Assembly (NCBI GenBank): GCA_964632485.1
Contig: CAZWDO010000015.1
Coordinates: 77,960-89,483, forward strand
Reading direction: 5' to 3'
Source: CAZWDO01 sp964632485 [NCBI: uncultured bacterium]
Lineage (GTDB): Bacteria > JAGOEH01
DNA length: 11,524 bases
Within the stretch, counting starts at the first letter, position 1. Each line of letters opens with the position of its first letter. Below the pieces are notes generated by a model, which did no database searches, was not told where the DNA came from, and saw only the letters and a list, made by a program, of their open reading frames with translations. This document shows positions 8,057 to 11,524 of the stretch, piece after piece. The position numbers and the translations under genes were made by a program.

Positions 8057-8926
8057 TTAGGTAAATAGAAATAGAAAGCGGACTTTTCCGCATAAATCGG
8101 TTTCAAAACGGTAGGCTTTATACGCAACGATAGTTTCCTGAACAGCAGCTTCCAGTATATACTGCTGATGTTCACCAATTTCCAGCGCAATTAGCCCTTC
8201 CGGTTTTAGCCACTGATATCCAGTGTGAATCATCTCTTTAATAAAAAAAGTTCCTTGTTCCGGAGCGACTAAAGCCTGGCGGGGTTCAAAATTACGGACA
8301 TCATCAGGCAAATTATTCCATTCATCTGACGCTACATAAGGCAGATTAGCAATGATCAGATTAAATTGACGCGGTTTGAAAGCGGAACATAGATCGCCTT
8401 GCGCCAACTGAATCTGCGACTCGCAATGATGGACTCGAATATTCCGAAGGGCAACGTTCAAGGCCTCAGCCGAGATGTCCACGCCTGCACAATGACTGGT
8501 TTTAAGTATTTTAGTCAGACTGATTGCAACAGCTCCTGATCCGGTGCCGATATCCAAAATTGTATAGGGCATTCCTTCCTTTACAATGGGTTTCGCAATG
8601 GCAGCCACTTTTTCTACTAAAAGTTCAGTCTCTGGCCTCGGAATTAACACATGCTCGTTCACCTCAATACGATACGAGAAAAACTGAGTATGACCGATCA
8701 GATATTGCAGTGGGCGATGCTGCAACCGTTGTTGAATAAGCGATCGATAGTGATCGACTTCATTTTTTACCAGGATTTTATCATAATCCAAATAAAGATC
8801 GATTCGGTTCTGATACCCTAAACATTCAATCAACAACCATTCAGCATTGGTTCGGGGAGAATCGATTTTTTTTAGGGTTAAATAATCGATAGTTGTTTTT
8901 AGAATTGATCGGATTGTCCAGTTCAT
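8057..8926 (-). CDS. prmC: Peptide chain release factor N5-glutamine methyltransferase
   Basis: PrmC (HemK) methylates the glutamine of the GGQ motif in RF1 and RF2 with S-adenosylmethionine, which speeds translation termination. At 289 residues it has the family layout: a helical N-terminal release-factor-binding domain with RPLQYLIG (71-78) and FFSYRIEVN, the IPRPETE motif (95-101), the SAM-binding [11 protein letters not shown] (125-135), and the catalytic NxPY loop as ANLPYV (193-198), then FEPRQAL. The canonical loop is NPPY; here it is NLPY, a variant I believe also occurs in other PrmC proteins. The start ATG overlaps the prfA stop as ATGA (8923-8926), so enzyme and substrate are coupled, a widespread prfA-prmC order. 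It is cytosolic. Confidence 0.96.
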   Translation of the reverse strand: MNWTIRSILKTTIDYLTLKKIDSPRTNAEWLLIECLGYQNRIDLYLDYDKILVKNEVDHYRSLIQQRLQHRPLQYLIGHTQFFSYRIEVNEHVLIPRPETELLVEKVAAIAKPIVKEGMPYTILDIGTGSGAVAISLTKILKTSHCAGVDISAEALNVALRNIRVHHCESQIQLAQGDLCSAFKPRQFNLIIANLPYVASDEWNNLPDDVRNFEPRQALVAPEQGTFFIKEMIHTGYQWLKPEGLIALEIGEHQQYILEAAVQETIVAYKAYRFETDLCGKVRFLFLFT

Positions 8927-9990
8927 TGAAGAGTTTTTAGTCGCTCGGTTTGATCGTAAAAAACTAACGTATCAATCAATTCATCCAAAGCGCCATCTAA
9001 AACAGCTTCCAATTGATGAGTGGTAAAATTGATGCGATGATCAGTCAAACGATTTTGAGGGTAATTATAGGTTCGAATCTTTTCAGATCGATCGCCACCA
9101 CCGATCATCGTCTTTCTTTCCTGGGAGATTTTTTCCTGCTGTTCAGAGATCAGTTTGTCATACAAACGGGCTCGTAAAACTTTCATCGCTTTAGCCCGAT
9201 TTTTGATCTGGGATTTTTCATCCTGACACTGTACGACTAACCCGCTTGATAAATGGGTGATCCTAACTGCTGAATCCGTTGTATTAACATGTTGTCCACC
9301 GCTACCGGTAGAACGATAGACATCGATTTTCAAATCCTGCGGGTCGATTTCCACATCAATATCATCGGCTTCGGCCATCACCGCAACCGTTGCCGCAGAA
9401 GTATGAATTCGACCCCCTGATTCAGTTACAGGAACCCGTTGGACACGGTGAACGCCGCTTTCATATTTAAGTCGGCTGTAAACCCGATCACCCGTGATAG
9501 AAAAAACAATCTCACGGAATCCCCCCAATTCAGTGGGATTGGCATCAATAATCTCTTTTTTCCAGTTCAGCCGTTCACAATACCGTGAATACATTCGATA
9601 TAGATCGCCCGCGAATAAGGCGGCTTCTCCCCCGCCGGTACCCGCGCGAATTTCAAGAATCACATCCTTCTGATCATTGGGATCCTGCGGCAATAACTGT
9701 ATTTTTATCTGCTCGGCCAGTTCCGCCAGTTGACGGGTCAAGTCTTCCAGTTCCTCTTTGGCCAAATCAATTAATTCACTATCTGTTCCTTCTTTGATAA
9801 CACGCCTGTCATCTTCGATTTGCAGGTACAGCTTTTTGTATTTGAGTATAAACTGATAAACATCTTCCAAGCCGGACCGTTGCCGTGAAAGTTCCTTTAA
9901 TCGTTTTGTATCCTGATAGACTTCAGGTTGATGCAGTAAATTATTAATTTCAAGGTATTTTTTTTCAATTACCAGTATTTTTTCCCACAT
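8923..9990 (-). CDS. prfA: Peptide chain release factor 1
   Basis: RF1 recognises UAA and UAG stop codons and triggers peptide release on the ribosome. The 355-residue protein is full length. It has the N-terminal coiled-coil domain (about 1-100), the AGTGGGEA stretch (116-123), the anticodon-like tripeptide PVT at 187-189 (a PxT form, typical of RF1; RF2 has SPF), the [14 protein letters not shown] segment, and the catalytic GGQ at 231-233 in [20 protein letters not shown]. The glutamine at 233 is the target of the neighbouring PrmC. The ATG at 9990 has only a weak upstream GAG, but the N-terminus ([15 protein letters not shown]) aligns with known RF1 starts. It is 67 nt downstream of rpmE, across a hairpin. 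Several genes here end in TAA or TAG, and several in TGA, so an RF2 is presumably encoded elsewhere. Confidence 0.98.
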   Translation of the reverse strand: MWEKILVIEKKYLEINNLLHQPEVYQDTKRLKELSRQRSGLEDVYQFILKYKKLYLQIEDDRRVIKEGTDSELIDLAKEELEDLTRQLAELAEQIKIQLLPQDPNDQKDVILEIRAGTGGGEAALFAGDLYRMYSRYCERLNWKKEIIDANPTELGGFREIVFSITGDRVYSRLKYESGVHRVQRVPVTESGGRIHTSAATVAVMAEADDIDVEIDPQDLKIDVYRSTGSGGQHVNTTDSAVRITHLSSGLVVQCQDEKSQIKNRAKAMKVLRARLYDKLISEQQEKISQERKTMIGGGDRSEKIRTYNYPQNRLTDHRINFTTHQLEAVLDGALDELIDTLVFYDQTERLKTLQ

Positions 9991-10021
9991 AACCGTTTAC
10001 GCTCTAAAAATGTTAATTGAA

Positions 10022-10050
10022 ACGGAGATCTCCATTTTGGGGACCTCCGT
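10022..10050 (-). terminator. Hairpin between rpmE and prfA (possible attenuator or processing site)
   Basis: Arms 10022-10033 and 10039-10050 enclose a five-base loop. Read as minus-strand RNA, the 12-position stem has one G-U wobble and one C-A mismatch. It begins 7 nt after the rpmE stop. The following sequence has only a TTT and, further on, a TTTTT (10006-10010 region), so it is a poor intrinsic terminator. A partial terminator lowering prfA-prmC expression relative to L31, or an RNase processing site, would fit. Confidence 0.5.
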
Positions 10051-10057
10051 ATGAAAC

Positions 10058-10261
10058 TTACTTGTCAAGATTGTATTTTTTGCGAAATCGTTCAACTCGT
10101 CCCGCCGTATCCACCAGTTTGGATTTTCCGGTAAAGAACGGATGGCAGGCCGAACAGATTTCCACTTTAATTTCTTTTGCGGTCGAACGCGTGGTAAAAG
10201 AGTTTCCGCAAACACAAGTAACTTTTACTTCTTTATAGGGGGGATGAATCTTGTCTTTCAT
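10058..10261 (-). CDS. rpmE: 50S ribosomal protein L31, zinc-binding type
   Basis: L31 bridges the 50S subunit to the 30S head. The 67-residue protein begins [12 protein letters not shown], the typical L31 N-terminus, and keeps four cysteines, C16 and C18 (CVCG) and C36 and C39 (CSAC), making it the zinc-binding C+ form. [20 protein letters not shown] (40-59) is the family core. GGAGG lies five bases before the ATG. It is the first gene of the long cluster; prfA and prmC follow, a common bacterial order. C+ L31 is often replaced by a cysteine-less paralogue under zinc limitation, but no Zur-like operator is evident upstream. Confidence 0.98.
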   Translation of the reverse strand: MKDKIHPPYKEVKVTCVCGNSFTTRSTAKEIKVEICSACHPFFTGKSKLVDTAGRVERFRKKYNLDK

Positions 10262-10347
10262 TTTTTCCTCCGTGGTTAAAGTTCATCATGAAAAACACAA
10301 TACTATAATTTAATTTTTTTTCTAAAAAAATCAAGGGTTTTTTCAAT
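10262..10347 (-). promoter_or_regulatory. Probable rpmE promoter region
   Basis: This AT-rich gap lies between the lipoprotein terminator and rpmE. The best -10 is TATAGT at 10307-10302 (five of six consensus positions), which would give a leader of about 34 nt. A TTGATT occurs at 10334-10329, but 21 bp away, longer than normal, and the sequence at the ideal distance is only a T-run. A promoter is expected here because a terminator precedes it, but its exact boxes are uncertain. Confidence 0.35.
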
Positions 10348-10378
10348 AAAAAAAGCCCTCTTTTTAAAAAAAGAGGGC
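10348..10378 (-). terminator. Rho-independent terminator of the small lipoprotein gene
   Basis: GCCCTCTTTTT (10355-10365) and AAAAAGAGGGC (10368-10378) form an inverted repeat. On the minus strand it is followed by seven T residues (10354-10348), a classic intrinsic terminator placed 47 nt after the lipoprotein stop. It separates that gene from rpmE. A second, weaker hairpin precedes it: TAAGACT (10381-10387) pairs with AGTCTTA (10406-10412). Confidence 0.9.
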
Positions 10379-10424
10379 CTTAAGACTTATTTCAATCGAA
10401 AGGTTAGTCTTATTCTTTCGTCAG

Positions 10425-10838
10425 TTATTGCGCAGGGGGAGCAACCACAGCTCCTGTGGAATCTGCGGGAGGCTGCATGGCTGCATTTTCAGCTTCAATT
10501 TTCTGCTGAACTTTTTCAGTCACTTCCTTCATCGCATTTTCCAAATCGTCCATGGCAGCTTTGATTTCAGGATTGCCTTCAGTGCCTTTTACGGCATCTT
10601 TGCCGGCAAATCCCAGAGCCTTGGCGATTTCATCCATCTTGGCATCCAATGCTGTCTGCTGGGCTTCGGGAGTACCATTTTTAATTGCGTCATAAACAGT
10701 CTGCGCAAATTCTTCTCCGCGGACGTAAGTAGCCATTTCAGTATAAAATGACGCTACTTTTTTGTTGTCAGGTCCGCAACCCACTAACATCAGGGCACTC
10801 ATGATGACGATTAACACTAACACTAACGCTTTTCTCAT
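10425..10838 (-). CDS. Small helical lipoprotein of unknown function
   Basis: This 137-residue protein starts with a basic N-terminus and hydrophobic segment (4-20) ending in the lipobox LVGC with C21, so it should be lipidated and anchored in the envelope. The mature part is mostly predicted helix, rich in Ala, Glu and Lys (about 26-120), including a repeated K/E heptad-like stretch at 95-118 that could form a coiled coil. It ends in a Pro/Ala-rich tail (122-137). No family signature is recognised. AAGGAG lies seven bases before the ATG. It is a single-gene unit with a consensus promoter, a long AT-rich leader and its own terminator, which together suggest strong expression, perhaps as an abundant structural envelope lipoprotein; that role is inference only. 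Confidence 0.88.
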   Translation of the reverse strand: MRKALVLVLIVIMSALMLVGCGPDNKKVASFYTEMATYVRGEEFAQTVYDAIKNGTPEAQQTALDAKMDEIAKALGFAGKDAVKGTEGNPEIKAAMDDLENAMKEVTEKVQQKIEAENAAMQPPADSTGAVVAPPAQ

Positions 10839-10952
10839 TTCCTCACTCCTTACTGTTAAACATTAAACACACAAACGACGAAAAAAAAATATTTTCCTCC
10901 TTTTTTTTACGTGTTCGTTTTCATCCGACGTTTTCCTTTTTTTGGTATCTAT

Positions 10953-10981
10953 ATTATACATGATTTTTTTTTTAATGTCAA
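10953..10981 (-). promoter_or_regulatory. Consensus sigma70-type promoter of the small lipoprotein gene
   Basis: TTGACA (10981-10976) and TATAAT (10958-10953) are separated by exactly 17 bp on the minus strand, a perfect match to the sigma70/sigmaA consensus. Transcription should start near 10946, leaving a leader of about 108 nt. The -35 hexamer lies inside one arm of an inverted repeat, and A/T tracts flank it. This promoter differs from the TTTG / TAnnTTTG type of Bacteroidia. Confidence 0.85.
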
Positions 10982-11014
10982 CAAAAAAATCAATTTTTTT
11001 TAAAAGTTGACATT
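10974..11014. repeat. 9-bp perfect inverted repeat overlapping the -35 box
   Basis: AATGTCAAC (10974-10982) and GTTGACATT (11006-11014) are perfect inverted copies separated by 23 bp of A/T tracts; centre-to-centre distance is 32 bp, about three helical turns. The left arm contains the -35 TTGACA of the minus-strand promoter; the right arm carries the same hexamer facing the other way, without a matching -10. It could be a dimeric operator or a relic of paired divergent promoters. Confidence 0.6.
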
Positions 11015-11111
11015 TTTTTTTTAATCTCAGTTCCAATAGTACGTTAGCCGAGTATTTCAGACATAATTAACTTTTTTTAGTTTAATTATTTTCTAAAACA
11101 TCATTTTTTGC

Positions 11112-11140
11112 TTGACTTTTCTATTAAATCCGGCTACATT
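11112..11140 (+). promoter_or_regulatory. Promoter of the TPR lipoprotein gene
   Basis: TTGACT (11112-11117) and TACATT (11135-11140) are separated by 17 bp. The predicted start of transcription, about 7 nt after the -10, falls at 11146-11149, essentially at the ATG at 11149. The AGGA at 11142-11145 would then be untranscribed, implying a leaderless or nearly leaderless mRNA unless another promoter further upstream is used. Confidence 0.6.
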
Positions 11141-11148
11141 TAGGATAC

Positions 11149-11524
11149 ATGAAAAAAAGAGTAATGATTCAACTTTTCATATTAGTATCATTTATTTTTA
11201 CCTTCAATTGCGCCTATTTTAACACCTTTTTTTTAGCCAAAAAGAACTACAATTCAGGTTTTTCATTGCGAAAGAAAGATTTTTACGGTCAAATTTTAAA
11301 TGAAGAACGTACCTATTATAATAAATCGCTTGAAAAAGCATCCTTTTTGTTCCAATTCTATAAGACCAGCCGTTGGGTTGATGACGCTCTATTAATTGTA
11401 GGGAAAATCTATTATTTCCGCAATGAGAATATCAGAGCCCTGACTAAATTTAATGAACTGATTGCCAATTATCCTCAATCGGGGCTCATTGATGAAGCCT
11501 CTCTCTGGAAAGCCAGGGTTCTGA
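11149..11524 (+). CDS. TPR-type outer-membrane lipoprotein, BamD-like, N-terminal part (runs off right edge)
   Basis: The visible 125 residues begin with a basic, hydrophobic signal segment (7-19) and a probable lipidated cysteine C21 within FTFNC; asparagine at -1 and phenylalanine at -3 are atypical for a lipobox but fit lineage-specific variants. The following CAYFNTFFLAKKNY (21-34) is a start I associate with tetratricopeptide-repeat lipoproteins of Calditrichaeota-like bacteria. Residues about 70-125 form a helical repeat pattern (SRWVDDALLIVGKIYYFR, then ALTKFNELIANYPQSGLIDEASLW) like BamD/YbgF repeats, where a helix pair is followed by an YPxS turn. Such proteins act at the outer membrane, for example as the BamD subunit of the beta-barrel assembly machinery; the specific role here is not proven. 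The gene is divergent from the small lipoprotein gene. Confidence 0.85.
   Translation, partial: MKKRVMIQLFILVSFIFTFNCAYFNTFFLAKKNYNSGFSLRKKDFYGQILNEERTYYNKSLEKASFLFQFYKTSRWVDDALLIVGKIYYFRNENIRALTKFNELIANYPQSGLIDEASLWKARVL

Larger units (their letters stand above)
10839..11148. other. Divergent intergenic region of 310 bp with two promoters, an inverted repeat and a long leader
   Basis: No protein gene is convincing here. From left to right it holds the roughly 108-nt leader of the small lipoprotein mRNA (with an orphan GGAGG at 10896-10900 and a five-codon ATG frame at 10907-10924), the minus-strand promoter, a 9-bp inverted repeat at 10974-11014, an imperfect AT-rich inverted repeat at 11064-11088 (TAATTAAC and GTTTAATTA), and the plus-strand promoter. 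Many runs of 7-10 A or T suggest intrinsically curved DNA or UP-element-like promoter activation. Confidence 0.6.

Noticed and set aside
8043-8093. 17-residue N-terminal extension of the aminotransferase
   Set aside because: The extension overlaps the 3' end of prmC, and the strong GGGAGG lies directly before the internal ATG at 8042.
10428-10751. Plus-strand 107-codon open frame
   Set aside because: It mirrors the small lipoprotein gene, which has a lipobox, Shine-Dalgarno, promoter and terminator; the antisense frame has none.
11007-11040. Plus-strand promoter using the TTGACA in the right arm of the inverted repeat
   Set aside because: No acceptable -10 hexamer occurs 16-19 bp downstream.
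11064-11088. TAATTAAC / GTTTAATTA inverted repeat as a terminator
   Set aside because: It lies between two divergent genes where no transcript should end, has a bulge, is entirely A-T apart from one C-G pair, and lacks a proper U-tract.

Overview
The window is an AT-rich bacterial chromosomal segment. It is almost entirely one long minus-strand gene cluster, with a single-gene lipoprotein unit and a divergent plus-strand lipoprotein gene at the right end. There is no plasmid, phage, insertion-sequence, tRNA, rRNA or CRISPR signal. Good Shine-Dalgarno sequences and a near-perfect sigma70-type promoter are present. Three genes point to a free-living Gram-negative bacterium near the FCB superphylum (for example a Calditrichaeota-, Marinimicrobia- or KSB1-like lineage): the DUF4301 gene, the lipidated cyclophilin-FKBP fusion, and a TPR lipoprotein with a 'CAYFNTF' N-terminus. 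That placement is an inference from gene content and has low confidence.

In transcription order (right to left on the minus strand), the first unit is a small lipoprotein gene (10838 to 10425). It has its own consensus promoter, an A-tract-rich upstream region with a 9-bp inverted repeat, a leader of about 108 nt, and an intrinsic terminator. Next comes the main cluster: rpmE (L31), a hairpin, prfA (RF1), prmC (methylates the GGQ glutamine of RF1), a class I/II aminotransferase, a DUF4301 protein, a Nif3-type metal protein, a secreted M19 dipeptidase, a lipidated cyclophilin-FKBP prolyl isomerase, an ATPase-like/HDOD signalling protein split over two frames, and the start of uvrC, which runs off the left edge. 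Gaps are short, and several junctions are ATGA, GTGA or TTGA overlaps, so this is probably one operon mixing translation termination, metabolism, envelope proteins, signalling and DNA repair. To the right, a BamD-like TPR lipoprotein gene starts at 11149 on the plus strand and runs off the edge.

The observation most worth a second look is at 1947-2040. A histidine-kinase-like ATPase fold is divided between a 97-residue frame (N box) and the following frame (G2-like GAGLG box plus HDOD domain). The frames meet in a TTTAAAC heptamer that is exactly in phase for -1 ribosomal slippage, immediately before the first frame's stop codon. It is either a programmed frameshift producing one ATPase-HDOD protein or the loss of one T. 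Other points are the non-cytosolic dual-family immunophilin, the promoter that would make the divergent TPR lipoprotein mRNA nearly leaderless, the inverted repeat carrying the -35 box, and the unusual leader of the small lipoprotein gene.
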